Assembly (NCBI GenBank): GCA_963761435.1
Contig: CAVXHJ010000017.1
Span: 434,001-498,000, forward strand
Origin: Roseiarcus sp963761435
Lineage (GTDB): Bacteria; Pseudomonadota; Alphaproteobacteria; Rhizobiales; Beijerinckiaceae
Length of the DNA: 64,000 nucleotides
Direction: 5' to 3'
Of the stretch, positions 17,276 through 25,747 are shown in pieces (the stretch's first letter is position 1; each line of letters begins with the position of its first letter). The notes under the pieces were generated by a model, which did not search any database, had not been told where the DNA came from, and worked only from the letters and a program-made list of their open reading frames with translations. A program made the position numbers and the translations under genes.

Positions 17276-17920
17276 ATGAGTTGGAGCAAGGACGGACAAG
17301 GGGAGCGCGAATCGCCGCGAAGCTATCATCATGGCAATTTGCGCGAGGCGCTCATCCGCGCGGCGCTGGAGCTGATCGGAAGGAAGGGGATCGCGGGGTT
17401 CACTTTCGCCGAAGCCGCGCGGTTCGCCGGCGTCAGCCCCGCGGCGCCATATCGCCATTTCCGCGACCGCGACGAACTGATGGCAAGCGTGGCGCTGCGC
17501 GGCTTCGAGCAATTCGAGGCTCTGCTGGCGCGCGCCTGGGACGGGGGACGCCCCGATGCATTCACTGCGTTGGACCGGCTCGGCAAGGCCTATCTCGAAT
17601 TCGCCCGCGACCAGCCAGCGTTTTACTCGGCGATGTTCGAGGCCGGCGTTCCGCTCGGCGCCAATCCGGCGCTCCGCGAGGCCGGCGAACGGGCCCTTGC
17701 GGTTTTGCGCGCGGCCGCCGCCGAGATCTGCACGGCAATGCCTGCCTCGGGTCGCCCGCCGGCCTTGATGGTCGCGCTCCACATCTGGACCATAGCCCAC
17801 GGCGTCGCCTCGCTGTTTGGCCGCGGCGACGGCGCGCAGCGCGCCTTGCCGATGTCGCCGGCGGAGCTTCTGGAGGCAGGCGTCCTTGTCTATCTGCGGG
17901 GACTTGGCGTGCGACCGTGA
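17276..17920 (+). CDS. TetR/AcrR family transcriptional regulator
   Basis: A dimeric TetR repressor of 214 residues. The DNA-binding helix-turn-helix occupies about residues 24-65, with FTFAEAARFAGVSPAAPYRHF as its recognition part, followed by a helical ligand domain of the TetR_C type that often binds hydrophobic ligands. ATG 17276 is the only start in frame near the domain; no ribosome site precedes it because the GTAA-N7-TTAC inverted repeat ends at the base before it. Identical operators here and before the DUF2852 gene imply that it represses itself and that gene. The gene lies between dcm and vsr. Confidence 0.9.
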   Translation: MSWSKDGQGERESPRSYHHGNLREALIRAALELIGRKGIAGFTFAEAARFAGVSPAAPYRHFRDRDELMASVALRGFEQFEALLARAWDGGRPDAFTALDRLGKAYLEFARDQPAFYSAMFEAGVPLGANPALREAGERALAVLRAAAAEICTAMPASGRPPALMVALHIWTIAHGVASLFGRGDGAQRALPMSPAELLEAGVLVYLRGLGVRP

Positions 17921-17936
17921 AAGCCTCCAAATGAGC

Positions 17937-17973
17937 TTGACACGGCGCGGGATTTAAAGTAAATGTTCATTAC
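17937..17973 (+). promoter_or_regulatory. Promoter and TetR-type operator of the DUF2852 gene
   Basis: A consensus -35 TTGACA (17937-17942) is followed after 17 bases by TAAATG (17960-17965). GTAA-N7-TTAC (17959-17973) overlaps the -10 box in exactly the register seen upstream of the tetR gene, so repressor binding would block RNA polymerase. GAGGA, a ribosome site, follows before ATG 17994. Confidence 0.75.
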
Positions 17974-17993
17974 ATTCACAACGAGGATGCGCC

Positions 17994-18452
17994 ATGCCTG
18001 TCATTCTGACGATCTTGGGGTTTCTGTGGTGGTGGCCGCTCGGCATTCTAGTTCTCGGTCTGATGGTCGCGAGCGGGAGGCTAGGCTGGCGCCGTCACGC
18101 GCTCTATGCGGGAGACGGACCGATGCTGGACTGGGACCGCGGCAGGGACCGCTTTGAGCGCAAGATCGCGCGCATGCAGGAAAAGATGGAAGTGATGCGT
18201 TCCAGGATGGACCGGGTGCGTGGCGGCCGTGACTGGTTCGGCCCGGCCTCGAGCGGCAATCACGCCTTCGACGACTATCGCGCAGAGACGCTGAAGCGCC
18301 TCGAAGAGGAGCAGCGCGAGTTCAAGGATTTCCTCGGACGGCTGCGCTTCGCCAAGGACCGCGCCGAGTTCGATCAGTTCATGGCCGATCGGGGCAAGGG
18401 GTCCTTTGGGACGGATGCGCGAGCCGAAACCCCGGCTGAACCGCGCAACTGA
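17994..18452 (+). CDS. DUF2852 membrane-anchored protein
   Basis: A 152-residue DUF2852 protein. One transmembrane helix at about residues 5-26 (ILGFLWWWPLGILVLGLMV) is followed by a cytoplasmic, strongly helical, charged region with probable coiled coil (residues 50-75) and the family block FDDYRAETLKRLEEEQREF then FLGRLRFAKDRAEFDQFM. The family is widespread in Rhizobiales and its function is unknown. The ATG has a GAGGA ribosome site and a strong promoter carrying a TetR-type operator, so it is probably an inducible membrane-stress or envelope gene under the adjacent regulator. Confidence 0.88.
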   Translation: MPVILTILGFLWWWPLGILVLGLMVASGRLGWRRHALYAGDGPMLDWDRGRDRFERKIARMQEKMEVMRSRMDRVRGGRDWFGPASSGNHAFDDYRAETLKRLEEEQREFKDFLGRLRFAKDRAEFDQFMADRGKGSFGTDARAETPAEPRN

Positions 18453-18465
18453 GATTCGCCAAAGC

Positions 18466-18493
18466 GCCCGTGCGGCCGCCTCCCCGCACGGGC
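18466..18493 (+). terminator. Hairpin downstream of the DUF2852 gene
   Basis: A perfect 10-bp stem GCCCGTGCGG/CCGCACGGGC with an 8-base loop lies 14 bases after the DUF2852 stop. No T-run follows, so it may be a weak terminator or a 3'-stabilising structure. Confidence 0.5.
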
Positions 18494-18595
18494 CGCCGGT
18501 TCGTCTGATGGCGGCGCGTCCGATTCGCGCGAGCACGAGCGGATGACGACAACGGCGAAGAATAACGTCAAGGCTCAGAGAGCCGGGACGGACGC

Positions 18596-19003
18596 ATGAG
18601 CTACGACCGCTCCGCCGTCATGCGCAAGGTCAAGTCGCGCGACACCGGACCTGAGCTGGCGGTGCGGGCGATGCTTCGCGAGATTGCGCCGGGCTACCGC
18701 CTCCATCGCGCCGATCTGCCGGGCAAGCCGGACGTCGTCTACGCCTCCCGCAAACTCGCGATCTTCGTCCATGGCTGCTTCTGGCATGGCCATGATTGCG
18801 CGCGCGGCGCGCGCATGCCCAAAACCAACGCCCCCTATTGGCACGCCAAGATCGCACGCAACCGGGCGCGCGATGCGAAAACTCTCGCCGCCTATTCCGC
18901 GCTCGGTTGGCGCGCGTTCGTCGCCTACGAATGCGAACTGAAGGACCGGACCCTGCTCGGCGCCCGGCTCGCGGGGGCGCTCAAAGATCGCCCCTTGCCC
19001 TGA
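18596..19003 (+). CDS. vsr: Very short patch repair endonuclease
   Basis: Vsr nicks DNA 5' of a T:G mismatch produced by deamination of 5-methylcytosine at Dcm sites. The 135-residue protein keeps the known active-site residues: Glu20 (DTGPE), Asp46 (LPGKPDVV) and His64 in HGCFWHGHDC. The zinc ligands also match: Cys61, His66, Cys68 and Cys113 (YECEL), at the E. coli spacing. ATG 18596 gives the standard N-terminus. It shares its strand with the upstream dcm gene but is separated from it by the TetR/DUF2852 pair, which is an unusual arrangement since dcm and vsr are normally adjacent. Confidence 0.95.
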   Translation: MSYDRSAVMRKVKSRDTGPELAVRAMLREIAPGYRLHRADLPGKPDVVYASRKLAIFVHGCFWHGHDCARGARMPKTNAPYWHAKIARNRARDAKTLAAYSALGWRAFVAYECELKDRTLLGARLAGALKDRPLP

Positions 19004-19190
19004 GGCGATCTCGCGGCGCGGACGCCAGAGGACGTTTCGGTCAACCGCGGACTTGCCCTTCTGCGCCGGCCAGGCGCCGACTTTTTCTTGCGATTATCAG
19101 AAACAACGGATAGAGTGGTCCTGTCGCCGAACGAGCCGTCTCGAGGAGCGGCGCCGGGAGAAGCGGGAGAAGCGGGTTTTTGCCCCGCAT

Positions 19191-19312
19191 CGTCGTAACC
19201 CATTGAAAAGGCCCAATTCGCGGAAGGGTTTTCCTTTGATACCTTTCCGGATTCCTTTGCCCCGCTTCCGGTTTCCTTTGCTGGGCTTCCCGGAGTTTTT
19301 GCTGGGCTTCCT
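19191..19312 (+). repeat. Dispersed PLIPFR repeat, copy A
   Basis: A copy of a roughly 120-bp element whose inverted partner lies at 30216-30337. Within it a 21-bp unit (starting CGGATTCCTTTGC) occurs twice in tandem. Translated rightward it reads KRPNSRKGFPLIPFRIPL, and the same register is open in the other copies. The rest of the gap between vsr (19003) and 19413 shows no gene; arginine-rich frames crossing it have no homology signature. Confidence 0.8.
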
Positions 19313-19413
19313 CCGGGCTTGCGAGGAGCGATAAGGGCGTTCGGAAGAACGCCCGTCTTCGACGGGCTATGGCGACGAAGCAATCCAGGGGAACGCAAGG
19401 CCCCCCCGTGGTC

Positions 19414-20466
19414 TTATTCCGGCTCGGGCCAGGGCAGGAGCACGATCTTCCCCCCGACACCGCCGGCGTCAATTCGGCGATGGACCTCGCGAGCCGCCGC
19501 AAGCGGCAGTCGGTCGACAACGACTGGATGGATCGCCCCCTCGCGCAAAAGATCAAACAAGGCGGCCATGTCCGCTCTGAACTCTTCGGGGTGCGTCTTG
19601 CGGCGGTCTGTGATGCTGTACCAGACCGCGCGCCGGCCGCCGAACGAGAAGCTCAGCGCGTTCCACGCCTTGAGCCTCGCCAGGCCGAGGCCCGCGGCGA
19701 GCAGGCCTTCACGGCCGACAGCCATCGTTTGCGACCCATAGCCGACAAGCAGGCCGCCCCTCGCAAGGCAGGCGAACGAGCGGCTGAAGTGGGCGCCGCC
19801 GATCGCGTCGAACGCAGCATCCACGCCGGCGCCTCCCTTGCGCCCTGAGGCGAGGCGGCGTACGGCCGCGACAAAATCGCCCGCGTGGTAGTCGATCGCC
19901 TTGGCGCCGAAGCGCTCGACCGAGGGCGCGTTTGCCGCTGAGCAGGTGCCGATCGCCTCAAGGCCGAGGTGGCGGGCGAGGTCGAGCAGAGCTGTGCCGA
20001 CCGTGCCAGACGCGCCGATGACGAGGATCGTCGCGCCCGGCGACAGGCGCCGGCAACGGGTGAGCATCTGAAAAGCCGTGAGATAGGCCAGCGGGATGCA
20101 GACCGCTTCAGCGGGATCGACCCCAACGGGGATTGGAACGAGGAAGCGCGCCGGGCGGATCGCATATTGCGCGTACCCGCCGACGACACAGAGATCGGCG
20201 ACCAGCTGGCCTTCACGCGGGGCTGCCACGCCTGGCCCTGTCGCTTCGACGAGGCCGACAAGGTCATAGCCTGGCGTGAATGGCAGCGGCCCTTTGAAGT
20301 CGGGATATCGGCCGCGACGGATGAACGCATCGGTGAATCCCGTCCCGGCGGCGAGCACCTTTATCCGGACCTCGCCCGGACCCGGCGCCGGAACGGTCTG
20401 CTCTTCCGCCAGCTCGAGGACTTCGGGACCGCCGAACCGGGCGATACGGATATGTCGCCAAGACAT
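19414..20466 (-). CDS. Zinc-independent medium-chain dehydrogenase/quinone oxidoreductase-like protein
   Basis: A 350-residue MDR-superfamily enzyme. The GroES-like N-terminal domain has the VPAPGPGEVRIKV and PGYDLVG motifs. The Rossmann NADPH site is VIGASGTVGTALLDLA (GASGTVG at 151-157). The structural-zinc cysteine cluster is missing, which places it with quinone reductases and enoyl reductases rather than zinc alcohol dehydrogenases. Such cytosolic enzymes reduce quinones or alpha,beta-unsaturated carbonyls with NADPH. It is monocistronic, with the CHAD gene 12 bases upstream on the same strand. Confidence 0.87.
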   Translation of the reverse strand: MSWRHIRIARFGGPEVLELAEEQTVPAPGPGEVRIKVLAAGTGFTDAFIRRGRYPDFKGPLPFTPGYDLVGLVEATGPGVAAPREGQLVADLCVVGGYAQYAIRPARFLVPIPVGVDPAEAVCIPLAYLTAFQMLTRCRRLSPGATILVIGASGTVGTALLDLARHLGLEAIGTCSAANAPSVERFGAKAIDYHAGDFVAAVRRLASGRKGGAGVDAAFDAIGGAHFSRSFACLARGGLLVGYGSQTMAVGREGLLAAGLGLARLKAWNALSFSFGGRRAVWYSITDRRKTHPEEFRADMAALFDLLREGAIHPVVVDRLPLAAAREVHRRIDAGGVGGKIVLLPWPEPE

Positions 20467-20478
20467 GCGCCAACGCTA

Positions 20479-21420
20479 TCAGTCAACATGGCTCGCGTCA
20501 TGCCGAGCCGCTCGGCGTGACGGCGCGGTTTGCGCCGGCGCCAGCCCGTCGTTCGCAACCTCCGGCTTGGTCACCGGCCGGGCGAGATAGGCGGCGAGCC
20601 GGGCGGCGAATGCGTGTGGCGCTTCGGCGAACAGCCGATCGAATTCGGCCTTGGCGCGCCGCCGGAGCTTCTTCTGTTTTGCGGTCATCCGCTCGGAGAG
20701 CTCGGCGAGCGCCTGCGGCGGCAGCGCACCCCGCTCGGCGGCGAATTTTCCAAGCACATGGAGATCGTGGTGGTCGCCAAGCGCCTCGCGGAGCTCGTCC
20801 AGTGCTTCCGCTTGCGCGTTCAGCGTTTCCGGCCACGCACAGGCGAGGAGCGCGAGCTGGTAGCGCAAGTCGACGACGCGGGCGCGGAACGCATGCAGCG
20901 CCGTGGGCTCGTCCTTCTCGAAAGCGCGGCGCCCACGCCTTTGCGCCTGGCGATAGGTGCGGGCGACGGCGGCGACGATCTCCGCCGTCCCGATCTCGCT
21001 CAGGTCCCATCCCTCGAGCCGCTTCTTGATCGCGCCGAGCCTGGCGTGCGGCGCTGTAGCGGAAAGGCCACGGCGAGCGCGCTGCGCCGCCTCGCGCTCG
21101 CGGACGATCGCCGCCTTCAGCGGCGCCGCGACCTCAGGCGGCGGGTCGAGCCGCTCCAGGCGAAGCGCCATCACGTCGAGGTCGCGCGCGCGGCCGATCT
21201 GCCGGCGCGTCGCCGCCAGCGCGGTAATCGTCACCCGCGCCGGTTCGCCGACACAATGGAGGAAGAGCCGCGTGATCGCGCGCGCTTCCTTCAGCGCCTT
21301 GCGGACGTCGTGGACGCGCTTCGGCGCCTCGTGGCCCGGGCGGGGAAATTGCGCCGCGGCGGCGCTGACCGAGCGGATGAGCGCGGCGCGGCAATATTGC
21401 GGCCAAGCGTCGGCGCGCAT
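20479..21420 (-). CDS. CHAD domain protein
   Basis: A 313-residue all-alpha CHAD protein. CHAD domains bind polyphosphate through conserved basic and histidine residues, and here VHDVRKALKEARAITR (near residue 36), ALHAFRARVVDLRYQL (near 174) and ALGDHHDLHVLG (near 214) are recognisable. No CYTH triphosphatase domain is attached, unlike the fused ygiF type. It is located in the cytoplasm and probably targets polyphosphate granules. The basic, low-complexity C-terminus is probably disordered. It lies between the quinone-reductase gene (12 bases) and the acyl-CoA synthetase gene (4 bases), so the three may form one transcript. Confidence 0.87.
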   Translation of the reverse strand: MRADAWPQYCRAALIRSVSAAAAQFPRPGHEAPKRVHDVRKALKEARAITRLFLHCVGEPARVTITALAATRRQIGRARDLDVMALRLERLDPPPEVAAPLKAAIVREREAAQRARRGLSATAPHARLGAIKKRLEGWDLSEIGTAEIVAAVARTYRQAQRRGRRAFEKDEPTALHAFRARVVDLRYQLALLACAWPETLNAQAEALDELREALGDHHDLHVLGKFAAERGALPPQALAELSERMTAKQKKLRRRAKAEFDRLFAEAPHAFAARLAAYLARPVTKPEVANDGLAPAQTAPSRRAARHDASHVD

Positions 21421-21424
21421 GGCT

Positions 21425-23068
21425 CTAGGCCGGGCTGGCGTCGATGAGCTTCGCCCGCTGGCGCAGGGCGAATTTCTGCACCTTGCCAGTCGATGTCTTG
21501 GGAATCTCGGCGAAAACGACGTGCCGCGGGCACTTGTAACGCGCCAAACGCGCCCGGCACCATTCGATAAGCTCCTCCTCGGTCGCGCTCATGCCCGGCT
21601 TCATCTCGACGAAGGCGCACGGCGTTTCGCCCCATTTCTCGTCCGGCGAGGCTACAACCGCCGCGAGCTGAACGCCGGGATGCTCGAACAAAGCGTCCTC
21701 GACCTCGATCGACGAAATGTTCTCGCCGCCGGAAATGATGATGTCCTTCGACCGGTCGCGCAGCTGGACATAGCCGTCCTTGTGCTTGACGCCGAGGTCG
21801 CCGGAATGGAACCAGCCGCCGGCGAAGGCGCTCTCGGTCGCGGCGTTGTTCTTGAGGTAGCCCTTCATCACCACATTGCCCCGGAACATCACCTCGCCCA
21901 TCGTTTGGCCGTCGGCGGGAACGGGCTGCATCGTCTCGGGGTCCATGACGTCAAGCGCCTCGAGCGCGTGATAGCGGACGCCCTGGCGCGCCTTGAGATG
22001 CGCCTGGGCGTCGGCGTCGAGCCCGTTCCACTCGTCCTTCCAGTCGTTGACGACCGCCGGGCCGTAAACCTCGGTCAGGCCGTAGAGATGGGTGACCTCG
22101 AAGCCGGCCTCGCCCATGGCCTTCAGCACCGCGGCCGGGGGCGGGGCGGCGGCGGTGAAGAAGCGCACGCGGTGCGGCAGCTGCCGCTTCTCATCGTCGC
22201 GGGCGTTGAGCAGGATCGACATGACGATCGGCGCCCCGCACATGTGAGTAACTTTGTGCTCGGCGACCAGATCGAAGATCGCCTTGGCCCGTACCTGCCG
22301 CAGGCAGACATGCAAGCCCGCTTTCACGCTGATCGACCAGGGAAAGCACCAGCCGTTGCAATGGAACATCGGCAGCGTCCACAGGTAGATCGGATGACGC
22401 CCCATGTCGGCGGTGACAATATTGCCGACCGCGAGCAGATTGGCGCCGCGGTGGTGGTAGACGACGCCCTTCGGATCGCCGGTCGTGCCGGAGGTGTAGT
22501 TGAGCGCGATCGCATCCCATTCGTCGCTGGGAGCCGTGCGCTCGTAGTCTTCGTCGCCTTCGGCGATGAGGGCCTCGTAGTCGAGCCCGCCGAGCCGCTC
22601 GCCGGGGCCGTCGTACTCCGGGTCGTCATAGTCGATGACGAGCGGGCGAACCTTGGCTCGCTTCAGCGCCGCGGCGACGACGGACGAGAATTCGCGGTCG
22701 ACAATGATCGCCTTGGCCTCGCCGTGGTCGAGCATGAAAGCGATCGAGGACGGATCGAGGCGGATGTTGAGGGCGTTGAGCACGGCGCCGCACATGGGAA
22801 CGCCGTAGTGGCACTCGAGCATGGCCGGCGTGTTGGCGAGCATGACCGCGACGGTGTCGCCGCGAGCGAAGCCTCGCCTGGCGAGCGCCGAGGCGAGCTT
22901 CTTCGATCGCGCATGGAACTCGCGGTAGTTTCGGCGCAGACGTCCATGCGCAATCGCCGGGCGATCCGGAAAGACCGCCGCCGCCCGCTCGAGCAGGGAG
23001 AGCGGCGTCAGCGGCTGAAAATTGGCGGGATTGCGGTCGAGATCGCGGTCATAGGGCGAAACGGACAT
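21425..23068 (-). CDS. AMP-dependent acyl-CoA synthetase (DmdB/AlkK-like)
   Basis: A 547-residue acyl-adenylate-forming CoA ligase. The P-loop YTSGTTGDPKGV is at 191-202, LYGLTEVYGP is the A5 motif, GWFHSGDLG is A7, RSKDIIISGGENISS is A8, and the A10 lysine is Lys529 in PKTSTGKVQKF. Overall similarity fits the medium-chain or methylmercaptopropionyl-CoA ligase branch. The start is ATG 23068, with GGAG eight bases upstream; a 10-codon longer frame is less likely. The substrate is undefined; medium-chain or short aromatic/thio acids are possible. Confidence 0.9.
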   Translation of the reverse strand: MSVSPYDRDLDRNPANFQPLTPLSLLERAAAVFPDRPAIAHGRLRRNYREFHARSKKLASALARRGFARGDTVAVMLANTPAMLECHYGVPMCGAVLNALNIRLDPSSIAFMLDHGEAKAIIVDREFSSVVAAALKRAKVRPLVIDYDDPEYDGPGERLGGLDYEALIAEGDEDYERTAPSDEWDAIALNYTSGTTGDPKGVVYHHRGANLLAVGNIVTADMGRHPIYLWTLPMFHCNGWCFPWSISVKAGLHVCLRQVRAKAIFDLVAEHKVTHMCGAPIVMSILLNARDDEKRQLPHRVRFFTAAAPPPAAVLKAMGEAGFEVTHLYGLTEVYGPAVVNDWKDEWNGLDADAQAHLKARQGVRYHALEALDVMDPETMQPVPADGQTMGEVMFRGNVVMKGYLKNNAATESAFAGGWFHSGDLGVKHKDGYVQLRDRSKDIIISGGENISSIEVEDALFEHPGVQLAAVVASPDEKWGETPCAFVEMKPGMSATEEELIEWCRARLARYKCPRHVVFAEIPKTSTGKVQKFALRQRAKLIDASPA

Positions 23069-23143
23069 CGGACGGAACTCCACGGCGCCTCGGCGCAACC
23101 ATAGCGCGCCCGCGCGCGCTTCGGGCGAGAGAAAATGACCACC

Positions 23144-23581
23144 TCAATGGCGAAAGGCGAAGAACCGAAAGCCGATAAAGGTGAGCACCATCGAGAACCC
23201 GCTGCCGATGGCGACGAAGAGCGGCAGAATTCCGGGGACGACGTCGACGCCGACGAAGGGCGCGAGCGCAACGCAGGCCGAATAAACGGCATAATTGACC
23301 ACCAGTCCCGCCGACGCCACCACCCAATAACGGAGAAAAGAGCCGCTCACCGACGCCTGCGCATGGCGAAACGTGATCGACCGGTTGAGAAGGTAATTGA
23401 AAAAGGTGGCGATAATGAATCCCGGCGGCCGCGCGAGCACCGGCGAAAGACCGAGATACCTGGCGCCTATGAAGGTGATCCCGGCGTCGACGGCGTAGCC
23501 GAATAGCCCGATCGCCGCGAAGGCGGGGATTTGATGGGCTATCTGGCCGCGGGTTGCGGCGGGCGGCTTGAAAGCGTTCAT
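23144..23581 (-). CDS. GtrA-like membrane protein
   Basis: A 145-residue GtrA/DPMS-like family protein with four predicted transmembrane helices. The motifs FAAIGLFGYAVDAGITF and FFNYLLNRSITFRHA are characteristic. Members help flip lipid-linked sugars across the inner membrane for polysaccharide or glycolipid modification. No glycosyltransferase partner is adjacent on this strand. ATG 23581 starts before the first helix. The 75-base gap to the acyl-CoA synthetase carries nothing notable. Confidence 0.88.
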   Translation of the reverse strand: MNAFKPPAATRGQIAHQIPAFAAIGLFGYAVDAGITFIGARYLGLSPVLARPPGFIIATFFNYLLNRSITFRHAQASVSGSFLRYWVVASAGLVVNYAVYSACVALAPFVGVDVVPGILPLFVAIGSGFSMVLTFIGFRFFAFRH

Positions 23582-23638
23582 GTTCGACCGTGCCGTACTG
23601 GGTTTTGGGCGGACGTCCGCTTCCGGTCAGGGGGCACC

Positions 23639-23764
23639 TTAAGCCAGCGCCTGAGCGGCGTCATTTGTCATTTTCAGTCCGATGAGAAAGACCAACGCCA
23701 GGACGACGGCGTAGAAACCGTCGCCTGAGGGCTGCGTTGCCTTTCGACCCGCCAAGCGCGACAA
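23639..23764 (-). CDS. Possible 41-residue single-helix membrane peptide
   Basis: A short frame between the GtrA and prpE genes encodes a basic N-terminus, one hydrophobic helix (FYAVVLALVFLIGLK) and a short polar tail. The start would be TTG at 23764 or 23755; neither has a clear ribosome site. The hydrophobic pattern is peptide-like, but the evidence is weak and it could be a chance frame. Confidence 0.3.
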   Translation of the reverse strand: MSRLAGRKATQPSGDGFYAVVLALVFLIGLKMTNDAAQALA

Positions 23765-23814
23765 TTCATGAGAGATCGAGCCGCCAGCCGGGAGTTCGGC
23801 GGCAAACGGAGCGA

Positions 23815-25719
23815 ATGGTGCCCAGCGGTTATCGGCAGACCTATGATCGCTGGCGCGCCGATCCGCAAGCCTTTTGGGCGGAGGCCGCCCGCGAGATCGA
23901 CTGGACAAAGCCGCCGCAGCGCGTCTTCGACCCCGACAGCGGCGTCTACGGCCGCTGGTTCCCCGATGCGCGATGCAACGCGTGCTTTAACGCGCTCGAC
24001 CGGCATGTCGAGGCCGGCCGCGGCGATCAGGCCGCGCTTTACTACGACAGCCCGGTCGCCGCGACCAGGCGGACGATCACCTACCGCGAACTCCTCGATG
24101 AGACGGCGACGCTGGGCGCGGCGCTCGAAGATCTGGGCGTCGCGGCGGGCGACCGGGTTCTCATCTACATGCCAATGATTCCCGAGGCGATCGTCGCCAT
24201 GCTCGCCTGCGCGAGGATCGGGGCGGTTCATTCGGTGGTGTTCGGCGGGTTCGCCGCCAAGGAGCTGGCGACTCGCATCGACGACGCCGAGCCGAAGGTC
24301 GTGCTCACCGCCAGTTGCGGCGTCGAGCCGGGCCGGATCGTCGAATATAAACCGCTGCTCGATCTCGCGATCGGGCTCGCCCGGCACAAGCCGGCGACCT
24401 GCGTGGTCTATCAGCGGCCGCAGATCGAGGCGGCCATGAGCGAGCCCCGCGATCGCGACTGGAGCGCGCTCATGGCTTCGGCCAGGGTCGCTGGAAGGCG
24501 GGCGGCTTGCGCCGATCTCGCGGCCACCGATCCGCTCTATATTCTCTACACCTCCGGCACCACCGGCGTGCCGAAGGGCGTTGTGCGTGACATCGGCGGC
24601 CATATCGTCACGCTCAACTGGTCGATGTCGGCGATCTATGACGTGAAGCCCGGCGAAACCTTCTGGACCGCCTCCGACATCGGCTGGGTCGTCGGCCATT
24701 CCTATATCGTTTACGGGCCGCTCATTCACGGCTGCTCGAGCGTCCTCTACGAGGGCAAGCCGGTCGGAACTCCGGACGCCGGGGCCTTCTGGCGGGTGAT
24801 CCAGGACTACAAGGTCAAATCCTTCTTTACCGCGCCGACCGCCTTCCGCGCGGTCCGCAAGGAGGATCCCGACGCGAAACTCGTGAAGAAGTATGACACC
24901 TCGTCGCTTCGCGCGCTATTCCTGGCCGGCGAGCGCGCCGACCCGGACACGGTCGCCTGGGCGGGGAATATTCTCGGCGTGCCGGTGGTCGACCACTGGT
25001 GGCAGACGGAGACCGGCTGGCCGATCGTCGCCAATCCGGTCGGCCTCGGCATGTTGCCGATCAAGCTCGGCTCGCCGACCGTGCCGATGCCGGGCTACGA
25101 AGTCCATGTCGTCGACGAAGCGGCAAAGCCCATGCCGACGGGGACGATGGGCTCGATCGTCATCAAGCTGCCGCTGCCGCCCGGCTGCCTGCCCACGCTC
25201 TACCGCCAGGACGAGCGGATGCGCGACAGCTACCTCAGGGAGTTCCCCGGCTACTACAAGACCGCCGACGCCGGGTTCATCGACGAGGACGGCTATCTCA
25301 CGATCCTCGGCCGCACCGACGACATCATCAATGTCGCCGGCCATCGGCTGTCGACTGGGGGGATGGAGGAGGTGCTCGCGTCGCACCCCGATGTCGCCGA
25401 ATGCGCCGTGCTTGGGGTCAAGGACGAGATCAAGGGCGAGACCCCTTGCGGCTTTCTGGTCCTAAAGGCGGGCGTCAACCGGCCGCCGCATGAAATCGAG
25501 AGCGAGGTTGTCAGACTGGTGCGCGACAGGATTGGCCCGGTTGCGGCGTTCAAGATGGCGATCGTGGTGCCGCGCCTGCCGAAGACTCGGTCGGGCAAGA
25601 TCCTGCGGGGTACGATGAAGAAGATAGCGGACCAGGACCCGTGGGCGGCGCCGGCGACCATCGAGGACCCGAAGGCGCTTGACGAGATCCGCGAGGCGCT
25701 GGAAGCCCGGCTGCGGTAG
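23815..25719 (+). CDS. prpE: Propionate--CoA ligase (acyl-CoA synthetase)
   Basis: PrpE activates propionate (and acetate less well) to the CoA thioester by an adenylate intermediate. The 634-residue length, the N-terminal ACAS_N segment (YDRWRADPQAFWAEAAREIDW) and HSVVFGGFAAKELATRI match the PrpE/acetyl-CoA synthetase group. The core motif is YTSGTTGVPKGV, the A5 WWQTETGWPI motif is followed by GYYKTADAG and the A8 GRTDDIINVAGHR, and the A10 lysine lies in RSGKILRGTMK. ATG 23815 has GGAG seven bases upstream; GTG 23818 is an alternative. It is monocistronic and faces the HAD gene at its 3' end. Confidence 0.92.
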   Translation: MVPSGYRQTYDRWRADPQAFWAEAAREIDWTKPPQRVFDPDSGVYGRWFPDARCNACFNALDRHVEAGRGDQAALYYDSPVAATRRTITYRELLDETATLGAALEDLGVAAGDRVLIYMPMIPEAIVAMLACARIGAVHSVVFGGFAAKELATRIDDAEPKVVLTASCGVEPGRIVEYKPLLDLAIGLARHKPATCVVYQRPQIEAAMSEPRDRDWSALMASARVAGRRAACADLAATDPLYILYTSGTTGVPKGVVRDIGGHIVTLNWSMSAIYDVKPGETFWTASDIGWVVGHSYIVYGPLIHGCSSVLYEGKPVGTPDAGAFWRVIQDYKVKSFFTAPTAFRAVRKEDPDAKLVKKYDTSSLRALFLAGERADPDTVAWAGNILGVPVVDHWWQTETGWPIVANPVGLGMLPIKLGSPTVPMPGYEVHVVDEAAKPMPTGTMGSIVIKLPLPPGCLPTLYRQDERMRDSYLREFPGYYKTADAGFIDEDGYLTILGRTDDIINVAGHRLSTGGMEEVLASHPDVAECAVLGVKDEIKGETPCGFLVLKAGVNRPPHEIESEVVRLVRDRIGPVAAFKMAIVVPRLPKTRSGKILRGTMKKIADQDPWAAPATIEDPKALDEIREALEARLR

Positions 25720-25747
25720 CGGGCGCTCATCCTGGGCCCCAAACGCC

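Noticed and set aside
20957..23104. A 715-codon plus-strand frame opposite the acyl-CoA synthetase
   Set aside because: Shadow of the minus-strand gene; the translation has no domain and begins inside the CHAD gene.
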